A stretch of DNA of 64,000 nucleotides from Choristoneura fumiferana (GCF_025370935.1 NC_133481.1:5599686-5663685), one strand, 5' to 3'; counted from the first letter of the stretch, positions 46,270 to 56,600 are shown. Notes: a model not told the origin generated them from the sequence alone. Program-made: numbers and translations.

Positions 46270-46636
46270 TTACCGTAAAACGGGGTGAGAAGAGATCGCG
46301 GGGGGAGTAGGGATGGAACAAAATATTTTTTGTTTTCACTTGCTACTTAAAATTTCTGGCTTGCTCTAAAAGTAGTTTAGTTAGACATATTATATTATCT
46401 CCTTTTTTCTGGTAATTTGTTATCGTATTTTTTTAATATCGTGTTTATTGTTTAAATTATAAAATTGATATGCATTATTACACTAAAATTCATTATCATA
46501 ATCATTATTAAACCAAAATTCATACTTACCACCGGAATATTTTTTATTTATAAAAATCAACTTGCCACACATGAAAATATTTTTTTATCGAGGTTTGAAC
46601 TTCAATTTTGTCCCTACTCACCCCGTTTTACGGTAA
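46270..46636. mobile_element. 367-bp TIR element
   Basis: TTACCGTAAAACGGGGTGAG at the left end and CTCACCCCGTTTTACGGTAA at the right (20 bp, near-perfect). The A+T-rich interior has no transposase. An ORF at 46465-46659 runs through the right TIR and is not a gene. Confidence 0.85.
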
Positions 46637-47759
46637 TAATAACTAGCTGCGGTTTGTAGCGGAAATCATTTCTTTACAAGACATCGCAGCGCTTCGCAAT
46701 TGCCAAGGAAATGACATCAAGGAAAAAATCAATGCTCCGATGGATGAATGAACTCGGCCGGGCTCTTGCATCGTCCGTTCTTATATTATATAAATATAAC
46801 TGACGTCACATCGGAAAAGGGATGTTCAATTAACTTCAAGAATACATCGTTAAATGGCATCCAAACTACTCGTAAAGAAAATTTGAAAATGTTCTTTTCG
46901 TTGTATTGTTTTTGTCCCTGAATAAATGTGACAGAGTAGAGTTTTTTTGTATGGGACATATTATCAATATTATTATGTATGGTATTTTCAATTTTTCTCT
47001 AGTTAAATATTAGTTACTTACACCGAAAAAAATAAGCAATGGTACCATATAGTTTTTTTATTTGTTATTTAGAAAACATAAATAATTTCGTGACAGAGTG
47101 CGCTGCCACTCCAAAGGATAAGTTACCTAAGAGTCGGGATCTAAAACCGGGGGTTTTTTAGCTGGTCACGAGTTTGAATGGGTCCCGCCTGTTAAACTTT
47201 AAGTTAGGTTCTAGTTACAGAGTTCTAATAAGCAAAGATTTGTTTTCCCTTTTAGTTTTTAACTATAAAATGTTTAAGGGGTTAATTGTTTTTAGTTCAG
47301 AAAGTGTTATTTTAGGTAAAGAACTTGTAAAACTGTCTATTTTCGGAGTCAATATATTAGATTAAAGTAATTTTTATGGAAACTTACCTGTAATAAATTA
47401 CGAAATTTAAGACTAAGATTATTACCTGAAATTCGATATTAAATAATTATGGATGGAGTTCAAAATAAATGTCAAGCAGGGCGATGTGGGTGCAGAGCTT
47501 AGGAATCACTTGGGCATTTTCATTATCATGCGAACCTCACTGACACAAAAAGGTTTATCCAACACGAGACACGAGTTGGTATTATAAAGCTTAGCTAATA
47601 AGTAGCTAGAGTCATTAACCTTTTTCGCTCAGCCATGATTGTACCTAGTCATAAAACATGGAAGAGAAATATTGCGGCATCTACGATGCTTGCCACTTTA
47701 CCATCTGGTTATTAGTTAACCATAGGTAGAATAAAGCTTATCCATGATTGCATGCGGCA

Positions 47760-47823
47760 ATAAAAAATAAGATGATGTACCGCAGCAGATCAGTAGTGAG
47801 CCGTCGTTCCTGTGAGAGCGTCA
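47760..47823 (+). promoter_or_regulatory. Candidate core promoter (TATA-like, Inr, DPE-like)
   Basis: An AATAAAAAATAAG stretch ends about 25 bases before TCAGT at 47790-47794, an arthropod initiator match. CGTCA at +28 to +32 matches four of five DPE positions. The following ~300 bp is GC-richer than its surroundings and non-repetitive. This is a motif coincidence that cannot be tested here. Confidence 0.2.
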
Positions 47824-48115
47824 CTTTCGTTACGGTAAAATTTCCGAGACCGTAACGAATTTGTTGACTTTTTTACCGATCGCACGGCAAGTTATCGGCG
47901 TCGGAGGCGTGTCGTGTGATTTCCTCATATCGACGCTCATTACTGAGATGCGACGAAACCGCTCAAGCGTGCCGCGATTACAACTCGATTCTCGTTGACG
48001 ACTCGTGATTCACGAGTTTCACGATCGTCTCATTGGGATCGTTTGACAAAAAACTTCATTTTTGTTTTGAGGTGAAAAAGCATTTTCCTACGTAAAACAA
48101 CTGCAAGTCATTAGA

Positions 48116-48427
48116 ATGGAGTTGAACAAAGAGCTTTTACAGCGGACGCTTGATAATGCTCCCTTAATTAATACGTCGATTCAATGGTCAAAGTTTCGAA
48201 ACAAATGGGTTTGGTGGAAACATAACTGTAGCATTAGCGGAGTAATCAATTTGGGGCTGCGCACATGGAAATCTGTATTAAGCACTCATCACGAGTCGGT
48301 GGCTTCTTCACTCGCTCGAGTGGGAAATGCTTCTAGTGAGGAGCATTCGGTGTTTCATTTATATATAGTGTTCACATATGCCGCGTGCATACACATACCT
48401 ACTTTACCGCGAAAGAAATGTGTCTAA
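48116..48427 (+). CDS. Hypothetical ORF, possible first coding exon
   Basis: 103 codons from an ATG with A at -3 and G at +4, lying about 325 bp downstream of the candidate promoter. The first 70 residues are of ordinary composition with a W-rich patch (N-K-W-V-W-W-K-H). A usable splice donor, CTA|GTGAGG, occurs near 48334, so the coding part might end there. No domain is recognised. A chance ORF is as likely as a real exon. Confidence 0.2.
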   Translation: MELNKELLQRTLDNAPLINTSIQWSKFRNKWVWWKHNCSISGVINLGLRTWKSVLSTHHESVASSLARVGNASSEEHSVFHLYIVFTYAACIHIPTLPRKKCV

Positions 48428-50680
48428 GTATTTCATGTACTAAAAGATACTTAACGAGTCGTCAGGATACTTGCGTAATATGTGGAAATAGCAATCAAAA
48501 TGTCATGTCATGTCATGACATATTGCTCGCTTTCTCAAGAAGCACGTGAAGTGGACGTTTTTTTATTAACAGACCTCTTGACATCCATTCTATTTTTAAA
48601 GTAAAGTAAATTTTGATACAAGCACCATTAATCATTTGGCCCACCTTCTATTGTTATACCAAATTCCTTCTTGTTTACTTTGCGAGTTCTATTTTCAAAG
48701 GTTTGTTTCGTAGTTAGGTACTTATGGCACATAATGATATTTTGGTGGATAAACATTTCCTCAATTACTTATTCATGCGTTTATACCTATAATGGCATTT
48801 GGGTGGGGTAAGACGATTAAATAGGAAAATTACCTTAGAGTTGCCAGTCAGTGAACGATGATATACAATTTGAACAAGGTGCATTTGCCTAATTAACATG
48901 TCACCAATTAGCTGAACTTCACGGCACATATCCCTCGTATTACAGGTTGGTTCGCTCCAGTGAACTCCAACTGACGTATTGAGCCGTTGAATACAAGTTA
49001 AATATCTCACTACAAGTGTGACAGTAGGGAACACATGCACGGCTACATCATAAACTTTATAAGTTTGCATATATTGTGTCACAAGTAGAAGTATATGTAG
49101 GTAGAGATACTCGTACACATTCATAATGCGCTCACTGACCGCGGTTACACTTTAGGCTTCTTGCTGCCACGTATTTTTATTTATTTGGGGCATTTAATTG
49201 GGCAATTTAATTTATTTTGGTAAATAGTGGATGATTGGAAACGGAACATCCGTCAGGCAGTAAGATTATTTTTTATTCATCCTGTCAGAAGTGGACTGGA
49301 GGACCGCCTTATATATTGAATCACTGTAACTATCCAATGGTGGCTATCAATTAACGCACAAAGGCAAATAATGGATATAGTCAATGCTTTAAAAATTCAG
49401 CTATATTTCACGAGGCACTAGGTACTGTAGGCAAGTCGAACTTTTAACAGTTTTAAATTGATTTAACGCTACCGTTTAAAGGCGGCCGTTTCTGACATCC
49501 TTAATATAAAATGTGGTTCTGCGGAACAAAGTCAACAGTACCATTCGCCAAGTGACTGCACAGAAATTACCCAGCAGGCTGCACGGCCGACGGCAAAAAT
49601 TTACTACACACTCCAGTTAACGTTAATCACTCATTAGGAGCCCAGTTAATGGCTGCCTTAAGTGAGTGCCTTTCTAAAGGCAATTTAATGTCGTTCACTG
49701 TATAAATTCGCCAAGTAATCAAAGTTTGTAGTTACGTGGCTAAGCTGAGGATAATAGACAGCAGCGGCACCTTCGGGCCGAATACATTAGGCCCAGGTAA
49801 TCTGCGACACGGGTGTTGTTTAGTGATTTATTAATGAATCTCGCGGCAACGAAGGAACACGAAAATGTCGCCCGGAGAATACCCTGCTCATAAAATATAC
49901 CTGTAGTATAAGAGCAAGGAGTAACGATTGAATCCAACGCCACAAAATTTATTGTTCTTTATTATAAATATCCAGTCAGGAGAGATGTAAAATGGACGAT
50001 AAAGAGAAGGGATGTGAGCAAAGTGATAGTTTACAAAATTTTATAATGAGGTAAAAACTGCGCTCAACGGTCCACTCCACGAGTGTTCGAGAAGGGCTGC
50101 AGTACGGAACGGGAATAATGGCGACGGATTGTAAAGCTTGCCACTACACCTGATGTGACGACCACGACCACTCTGCCAAGAGTGTGTCGACGAAGAAGAT
50201 GAAGACGAAGACAAAGTAGTTACTTACGCATTGCAGCAGCACGACTAAGTATACCTACTTATATGGTTTTCAACTTGTTTTCAAATGTGAATGCAGGCAA
50301 AGCAAGTAGGTATATTAAACTGGTATTAAATGAACTAAACTAACTTACATTAACTAAAAGTTAAAGTTTTTTAACTATCAACAGTTAATAAAATATTAAC
50401 GAATGAACCTCTTATACCTACTTAACTTGAATTTTAATTGGCTAAACTCACGACAGAAGTTTGTTGTGTTCGTTCATTTGTTGTGTTCTGTATCAGGTAT
50501 TTTGTTAACATAATAATGGAAATGCGATGAAAATAATTTTGCTAGCGGAGTAAATACGTTGTAAATATATTGTAAGTAGCTGTAGTTCAAAGTAAGACAC
50601 GTTTTCAGATTTTTATTACAAACTTGTATTATGAAATATCAAATGTCAAATCAAATGGTATACATATTATATGTAGGTTA
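48428..50680. other. Stretch with no supported gene
   Basis: Contains ORFs such as minus 48765-49124 (119 codons) with no recognisable features. 49500-49960 is non-repetitive, GC-balanced and rich in TTAAT/ATTAA cores, compatible with regulatory DNA but not demonstrable. Confidence 0.35.
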
Positions 50681-50929
50681 CAAACCTACGATTACGACTT
50701 TCTTATTGACTGTGCAATGAGAGCTACCTTCATACAAAATCTCATGTTTCTAGGACAGCCGGAAGTACGTAGGTATAATGACAATTTGTATGGAAACACC
50801 TTTTTCTAATGACTGTATGCAGTGATGTCTGTATGACTGTTTTTATTGTTAGTTTTAGTGTTTTTGTCTTATTACTGTAAGGTGGTGGTACTGGTGGAAC
50901 CAAATAAATCTTTCTTTCTGTATATTTTT

Positions 50930-51135
50930 GATTGCGTTGACGTAGAAGTTTCATTTTTTCACAGCTTCAAGGAACTGTAGACCTGAGTATAATTATGGTT
51001 TTAATTTCAACTCGATGCCTCCACGCATTCCCGAGATAAAGAGTTTTGACAGACAGACGGACGGACAGACGGACAACTTAGTGATCCTATAAGATTTCCG
51101 TTTTTTCTTTTTGACCGTACATCGAAAAGAAAAAA
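50930..51135 (-). mobile_element. Lepidopteran interspersed repeat, ggttccg class reversed
   Basis: CTGTAGACCTGAGTATAAT, TTTCAACTCGATGCCTCC, (GACG)n-like GACAGACAGACGGACGGACA and GTGATCCTATAAGATTTCC follow the order at 10620-10770. Confidence 0.65.
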
Positions 51136-51439
51136 CGGCACAACTGACACATGCTACAATACTTAAGATGCCAATTTAAGTAACTATTTAAAACAGATAA
51201 ATCACAAATTTGTGAACGAATAATCGCTAATGTACTTAAAGCTAATGACGTATTCTGAGTGCGATAGTTAGGTATGATTTATTAAAAGCAACCATAAGAA
51301 AACCAGTAATAACGATAAATCTGATTCCTATTGTTATTTGCGTCCAGCCAGCGGACCTAGTATTATCCGAATATATTTTACGGTCCTTATTGGAAATTGG
51401 ATCCTCTAATCTCTGCGATGGACGACGAGATCATACCAT

Positions 51440-51545
51440 ATCGTCCCAGCCTATATACCTCCCACTGCTGGGCACAGGCCTCCTCTCAGAACAAGAGGGC
51501 TTGGGCCATAGTTCCCACGCGGGCCCGGTGCGGATTGACGACGAC
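51440..51545 (-). mobile_element. SINE type 3 fragment
   Basis: CCCACTGCTGGGCACAGGCC, CTCAGAACAAGAGGGCTTGG and TTCCCACGCGGGCCCGGTGC. The rest is missing. Confidence 0.7.
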
Positions 51546-51774
51546 ATAAACATCCGAAATACTGGGATAAATTTGCTTAGTAATGAAAGTAATGAAAAAA
51601 TGGATAAGAATTACTTAATACTAAAAGCTTCCTTTGTTTACTGTTCAAACCAGAACTACCAACAAATAATTTTACTCCAAGAACTTAGTTCTCTTCTCAT
51701 TTCATAATAAAATAACATTTATGTAGTATTTAGTGATTATGAAAATAGAAACATACATGGCAACTCATATTGAC

Positions 51775-51945
51775 GACTGGATGGCCAGTGGTTAGAGAAC
51801 CTGACTACTATGTAGTAGCCTATGTCATTTTCTGGCCCATAAACTATTTCTATGCCAAAAATCACGTCGATCTATCGCTCCGTATCGACGTGAAAAACGG
51901 ACAAACATACATACAAACACACACACTTTCGCATTTATAATATTC
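51775..51945 (+). mobile_element. Composite: SINE head fragment and LINE tail
   Basis: GACTGGATGGCCAGTGGTTA resembles the type-1 SINE head (A box). It is followed by GTAGCCTATGTCATTTTCTG, CACGTCGATC and AAACATACATACAAACACACAC with CGCATTTATAAT, the usual 3' end of a widespread insect LINE family. Confidence 0.5.
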
Positions 51946-52402
51946 AGTTTAAGTTTATTAAGTATTAGTATGGATTTATTTACATATTTCGAAGCAATAT
52001 ACGTGGTTCCTTCATTACCTATGTCTATGTCTCACGATACTTTCATTTCAAAGATAGTTAATATATTTGTATACAATTTCTCTTCGTGTTTACAAAATTA
52101 AATACTTTAAATCATAAAGTCTGTATAGCTTAGAAATCAATGGATGAATGAAATTTTCCAGACTATTCGCAAATTTGTTTGCGGAATACTTAGCTTGTTT
52201 AATTCTGTCATTGTGAATCTTGATCCGATTTTTATTGTACCTTACTCTTATTAAGTGCCTAAATCAAAATTAAATTCAAATTCAAATTCATTTATTTACT
52301 TGAGAAGCGGTTACAATGGTTGTTGTTCTATACACAGATATAATAATTATTTAGCGCTCTCACCGGGCGGCACCAGCACGTAAATATTTATTATTACCGA
52401 CT

Positions 52403-52800
52403 TCAATTTCTTTTACCCATCATCATCATTATCATGTCAGCCGAAAGACGTCCACTGCTGGACATAGGCCTCCCCCAAGGCTCTCCACTCAGACCGGTCT
52501 TGTGCTTTCCGCATCCACCGCGATCCCGCGATCTTAACCAAGTCGTCGCTCCATCTTGTTGGAGGCCTACCGACAGCTCGTCTCCCGGTCCGCCGACGCC
52601 ATTCGAGAACCTCCTGACCCCATCGGCCATCAGTCCTGCGAGCAATGTGCCCCGCCCACTGCCACTTCAGTTTCACAATTCTTCGGGCTATGTCGGTAAC
52701 CTTAGTTCTACTGCGGATATCATCATTTCTAATTCTATCCCGCAGAGAAATCCCGCGCATAGCCCTCTCCATAGCCCTCTGAGTGACTTTGAGTTTTATT
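52403..52800 (-). pseudogene. RTE-like LINE: C-terminus of endonuclease-reverse transcriptase, 5'-truncated
   Basis: The minus-strand frame is open from about 52793 to a stop at 52434-52436. It contains T-Q-R-A-M-E-R-A-M-R-G-I-S-L, the W-A-G-H-I-A-R-R-T-D motif, G-R-P-P-T-R-W-S-D-D and the terminal Y-V-Q-Q-W-T-S-F-G. These are the standard C-terminal landmarks of insect RTE-type RT polyproteins. The stop is followed by the (ATG)-rich 3' tail. Upstream (52801 on) the coding frame ends abruptly in unrelated sequence, the normal outcome of incomplete reverse transcription. The frame itself is intact, so the insertion may be fairly young. Confidence 0.85.
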
Positions 52801-52889
52801 TAAGATAAATAAGAAACCTATTTTACCAATGTATGACATTAGCTTCGTGTGTAGATAGACAGGGGAGTTACTTTTGCATTTATAAAGAT

Positions 52890-52945
52890 GATCAGACCGA
52901 GCATGCGGATCATATGACGGTAAGCAATCTCCGCCGTCATAAACA
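52890..52945 (-). mobile_element. LINE/SINE tail fragment
   Basis: GAGCATGCGGATCATATGAC and GGTAAGCAATCTCC are the inverse of the tail at 55890-55935 (CGCTTATCATCAGGTGACCC and GCATGCTCG). Confidence 0.55.
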
Positions 52946-52955
52946 CGCTTTTCAC

Positions 52956-53101
52956 AAACCAATAGAAACGCTTCTTTTACCTATCCTCGCACAGCACAGC
53001 TCTGGTGGAAACAGCTGAGCGGAGCGAGGTTATTTTCTTTTGGTTCATGAAAACACATTCCTCGCAACACATCCTCGCACATCTCTGGTGGAAACGGAGC
53101 C
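52956..53101. mobile_element. MITE, second copy of the 2266-2460 family
   Basis: CCAATAGAAACGCTTC, TATCCTCGCACAGC, GGTGGAAACAGCTGAGCGGA, GGTTCATGAAAACACATTCC and CATCTCTGGTGGAAACGGAG. The left third is missing. Confidence 0.7.
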
Positions 53102-53129
53102 TGTATTGGAAATTCGGACACTAGGTCCT

Positions 53130-53440
53130 ATTTGTTTGTGATCGTTGTATGCGTGATTAAGCTAGAACAATGTGAGTGGTGCGCGCCGAGACGGGGGCAG
53201 TGCTCGCTGGCATTGTCGCGGCGCAGCGGCGTGTGGCGAGCAACGGACCACGAAATCGCTCCCAGCCATCCTACCAAACCTCCGGCTCTCTGTAAGCGAG
53301 ACACTGCTATTCGTAATTTAAGTTGCGGTCATTGCGCGGACGTGACAAATAAGGTAAACGTCCGAGCGCACAACACGTTAATACCCAATAGATGGCACCC
53401 TGCTGTCACCTCTAATGCTAATGACATAAATTAAGACGAT
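53130..53440. other. GC-rich unique island
   Basis: CpG-rich sequence (for example around 53185-53250) grading into CTAATGCTAATGACATAAAT at its right end. A 100-codon ORF on the plus strand shows no domain. It could be an untranslated exon or an enhancer; nothing decides. Confidence 0.3.
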
Positions 53441-53486
53441 GACGAGCACTCGTACTTTTACCCTACATAAAATTTAATAAATACAT

Positions 53487-53860
53487 TTCATGGGACAATT
53501 TACGACAATTGACCTAGTCCCAAACCAAGCAAAGCTTATGTACAGTCAAGTGTAAAATATGAACTTATTCAAAGTTTCAAAAATAAGTACCACAGACTCT
53601 TATTCCGACGCAATAAGGCCCTAGTAACATATTTTTGAGTGGTTCGAATATACTTATTTTTGCACTTGACTGTACTATGGGTACTAGGCAACGGATAAAC
53701 ATACTTATATAAATAAATACATAATTAAATAAATATTACACATCCAAGACTCGAGAACAAACACTCGTAATATTCATAAAAATGTCTGCCCCGACCGGGC
53801 GCTCGAACCCGGGCCCTCAAGCTTTGTAGTCAGGTTCTCTGACCACGGCTATCAGGTCGA
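53487..53860 (-). mobile_element. Type-1 SINE, full-length, interrupted
   Basis: The body CAATTGACCTAGTCCCAAAC is at the left and the tRNA-like head at the right, with B box (inverse) GCTCGAACCCGGG and A-box region GGTTCTCTGACCACGGCTAT. The MITE at 53543-53672 splits the body between AAGCTTATG and CTATGGGTAC. Confidence 0.85.
53543..53672. mobile_element. MITE nested in the SINE, TA target duplication
   Basis: CAGTCAAGTGTAAAATAT at the left and, inverted, ATACTTATTTTTGCACTTGACTG at the right, flanked by TA at 53541-53542 and 53673-53674. The uninterrupted SINE at 11236-11335 shows the empty site (GTACTATGG). TA duplication with a CAGT start suggests Tc1/mariner mobilisation. Confidence 0.85.
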
Positions 53861-54017
53861 ATTTAAAAGAATAAAATACAGTATATCTTTCGGTGAAAGA
53901 ATCAAATATATGATCTTGTATGTCGGTGTGAACTGCAGCTTGATATAGTCACGTGCATATGTACCATAGCGGAGCATGGAAAAATTTCTGATGTGTCCTA
54001 TCAGCCCTAGAAATAGA

Positions 54018-54517
54018 CATTTGTTAGTTTTTTACCTCAAAAGCTTAAATTCCTTGTAGCGGTTCACCGAATCGAATTTCACCTCGATTGTATTTTTAAT
54101 TATAGTGTTGTTTCACAATCGTTTATTTTTAGTCGCTATAAATTCTAGTCGCATTTCATCTCGATCGTGCATTTAAGTATCTCGTTGTCTCAATCGTGTT
54201 TTTTTAGTCGCGATTAGTTTTTAGTTGCATTTCACCTCGATCGTGTATTATGTGTTTAAGTACAAACATCAATTAACTTGTCAAATTAATAAGAGTCCCA
54301 AGCAAACATCGATCGCGGCGAAATGCGTCTAGGGTAAAATACTACACGAAAAATGAGATGCTACAAATTAATTATACTAATGTAAAAAGCTACACGATAA
54401 ATTGCGTCAAGTACATGATTCTATTGAAATTTTGTTAGTTCGAGGTGAAATGCGATTTGGTAAATCGCTAAGTACAAGGAATTTATGCTTTTGAGGTAGG
54501 TAAATAACTAACAAATG
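54018..54517. mobile_element. ~500-bp element with long (~75-bp) TIRs
   Basis: CATTTGTTAGTTTTTTACCT, AAATTCCTTGTA and ATTTCACCTCG at the left are inverted at the right (CGAGGTGAAATGCG, TACAAGGAATTTATGC, GGTAAATAACTAACAAATG). The interior repeats the ATTTCACCTCGAT and TTTTTAGTCGC motifs three or more times, like subterminal transposase-binding arrays. Confidence 0.75.
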
Positions 54518-55126
54518 GAAATAGAGTCGTATCAGATATTTATACACGTTTTGCTGCGTTTTGTTGCTTGTTTGCGTCAGATATTTGTAATGGTGACTTA
54601 ATATACCTACTGAACCTACCTATTTACATTAAAGGTTATCATTATCACACAATGGATCTAGACTTCGAGGTAAAAATAAAACAGCTAGTAATACAGCGTT
54701 GTGGTCAAAATATTGTATAATATCGCACTGTGTTTGTCAATATTGGTTTAATATCAACAACGTAGTAAAACGGCGTAGCACTAAATTGTTTGGCTATAAC
54801 TTTTGACGGCGACTAAGTATATAGAAATTCGAGGTAGTCGCACTAGTTAGCACATCGTGTACAAGCGTGTGTTTTGTTAATTTCATGTAGTGTTCGACCG
54901 AAATTGGATTTTAGCCGTAAACTAAATACAAGCTACAACTAATATGTTATTTTCCGCCGAATCGAAACACTGAATTCGGTATTAATAAGGGTTTCGTATG
55001 AAATAAGACAGAGAACTCCATTGAAGTCATGCGCAGAAATAGTACATTGTGTCTTAAGGGCGGTAAATAAGGAATTACGAACGAGAGTCTATTAGAAATA
55101 TAATTCTTCCAAATATTGGCGATACC

Positions 55127-55255
55127 TTAGGCTGCGCTCTTGGCAGCGCCGCCCTCCCCCTCCCGCACCATGCGCCTGACGTGCGTGTGCATGTGGTCCT
55201 GCTGCTGCACCATGCGCAGCAGCGCGCGCAGCACCATCAGTACGGGCACGGACTC
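55127..55255 (-). pseudogene. GC-rich exon-like fragment, product unknown
   Basis: The minus frame encodes V-P-V-L-M-V-L-R-A-L-L-R-M-V-Q-Q-Q then H-M-H-T-H-V-R-R-M and ends E-G-G-A-A-K-S-A-A-stop at 55127-55129. Its high GC and biased third positions are unlike the surrounding DNA and look like a true lepidopteran terminal exon. No acceptor site precedes it: upstream lies the repeat module, with in-frame stops at 55274. Either a gene fragment carried by an element or the last exon of a gene disrupted by repeats. The family is not recognised. Confidence 0.4.
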
Positions 55256-55440
55256 ATTTACCGACCTTGGGCTTCATGAAAAGAAAATTTGTACGCGCAA
55301 TGACTCATTTACCGACCACGGGTTTCATGACAAGCAAATTAAGGTCGAGGTTTTTATTTAGGGGGTTGCAATCAAGGTAGCCTTCATGTTTTGACACTGT
55401 TTACAAGCAAGTGTGATGAAAAATAACAAACAAAATCACA
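55229..55440 (-). repeat. Dispersed module with an internal duplication (copy 2)
   Basis: Same as 38845-39050: CAGTACGGGCACSGACTCAT, two GACTCATTTACCGACC units, GGGGGTTGCAATCAAGGTAG and AAGCAAGTGTGATGAAAA. The shared part extends about 25 bp into the exon-like fragment. Confidence 0.7.
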
Positions 55441-55520
55441 TCTTCCGTTAAGCTAGAAACACACTGACGCCGGAGGCGGAGCAGTGCGGCGCGGGGCGGA
55501 GGCGGTCGGGTGCTGGTTGA

Positions 55521-55611
55521 AATATTCGAGCTAACGTTCGAGAGGGCACACAGAATACCCTCATATACAGAGTATATACAGAGTGCCCTCTTTCATGTTA
55601 GCTCGAATATT
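55521..55611. repeat. Nested palindrome
   Basis: AATATTCGAGCTAACGTTCG and AGAGGGCAC on the left are inverted as GTGCCCTCTTTCATGTTAGC and TCGAATATT on the right. The centre has TATACAGAGTATATACAGAG. Confidence 0.7.
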
Positions 55612-55639
55612 ACAACCATACCGGATTACTTTACATGTG

Positions 55640-55956
55640 GTAGAGCCTTACTGTAACCACTTGCTGGCTGCAGTACGAATGGGCCGGCTCGACCGGGTTA
55701 GTACCACACTCCCACAGAATACCGGCGTGAAATAGTAGTTTTGCTACTGTGTTTCGTACGGTGAGTGGGAGACCCGGAGGCCCAACTCCCCTCGTCCTTT
55801 TTACTCCCCTCCCCCTTCCCCCTCCTCTATCCCCCTCCCCTTAAGCCGGCAACGCACCCGCAGTCCTAATTATGCTGTAGGTGTCCATGGGTGGCGGTGT
55901 TCGCTTATCATCAGGTGACCCGCATGCTCGTTTTCCAGCTATTTGATAAAAAAAAA
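55640..55956 (+). mobile_element. LINE-derived SINE/tail with poly(A)
   Basis: GCAGTACGAATGGGCCGGCT, GTACCACACTCCCACAGAAT, a C/T-rich CCCCTCCCC tract, GGCAACGCACCCGCAG and GCTTATCATCAGGTGACCCG, ending in A(9). A known type of lepidopteran retroelement 3' end. Its 52890-52945 relative is only the tail. Confidence 0.6.
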
Positions 55957-56169
55957 CCGGTACCGCCTCCGCGCCGCGCCGCCCTGCCCCACCACCGCTC
56001 TCTCGTGTGTTTCAAGCTTTGAAGTCAGCTGAGCGAAACCAAGAGCGAACCGGATGACGCTCATCTAATTTTCGGAGCGGCCGAAGCTTCGGCTGATTTG
56101 TAGCCGAATCCGTGATTGGACGTGAAAATAATCGAAACCGAAGCCAAAATAATTTCTGCCAGTCAAAAA

Positions 56170-56300
56170 TTTCATTCCGAAAATACAAACTGAGTCATGG
56201 ATGCACAGAAAAACCAGAAAAAGAGACCAGCACTGGGAATCGAACCCAGGTTCTCAGCAATACGTGCTGTGTGCTATAACCCCTACACCACTGCTGGACA
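56170..56300 (-). mobile_element. Type-2 SINE, head and proximal body
   Basis: Reverse-strand B box GGAATCGAACC, preceded by GACCAGCACTG and followed by the A-box region GCTATAACCCCTACACCACT. Faces the plus-strand copy at 56405 about 100 bp away. Confidence 0.75.
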
Positions 56301-56404
56301 GGAATCTAGACACGATTTTTTCCTATGCATATCTCAGGTTGCTTATTTCTACTATGCTACTTAAGCAGCAGCACTAGCGACATCTATCTTTCGGAACTAA
56401 CCTA

Positions 56405-56600
56405 AAATAATATAGCACTCAGCACGGATTGCTGAGGACCTGGGTTCGATTCCCAGTGCTGGTCTCTTTTCTGGTTTTCCTGTGCATCCACGTCTCAGTT
56501 TGTAATTTCGATATGGTATCACGGGATACCCGTAAAAGTAACAAATTTGGAGTTGAAATAAAAAATACAAAAAGACTCCAAAAAAACAATCATAAAAACT
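56405..56600 (+). mobile_element. Type-2 SINE
   Basis: CACTCAGCACGGATTGCTGA, B box GGTTCGATTCC, CAGTGCTGGTCTCTTTTCTG, then AACAAATTTGGAGTTGAAAT and AAAAGACTCCAAAAAAACAA. The ORF at 56429-56713 is SINE-derived. Confidence 0.75.

Larger units (their letters stand above)
55450..56018. mobile_element. TIR element with GC-rich ends, twice invaded
   Basis: AAGCTAGAAACACACTGACG and GTGCGGCGCGGGGCGGAGGC at the left are inverted at the right as CCGCCTCCGCGCCGCGCC and TCGTGTGTTTCAAGCTT. Inside sit a palindrome (55521-55611) and a poly(A)-ended retroelement tail (55640-55956). Confidence 0.65.

Noticed and set aside
48765..49124. 119-codon minus-strand ORF
   Set aside because: No family resemblance or gene-like context; length is not surprising for a 64-kb AT-rich window.
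52434..52808. 124-codon plus-strand ORF rich in Pro/Ser
   Set aside because: Antisense shadow of the RTE reverse-transcriptase C-terminus on the minus strand.
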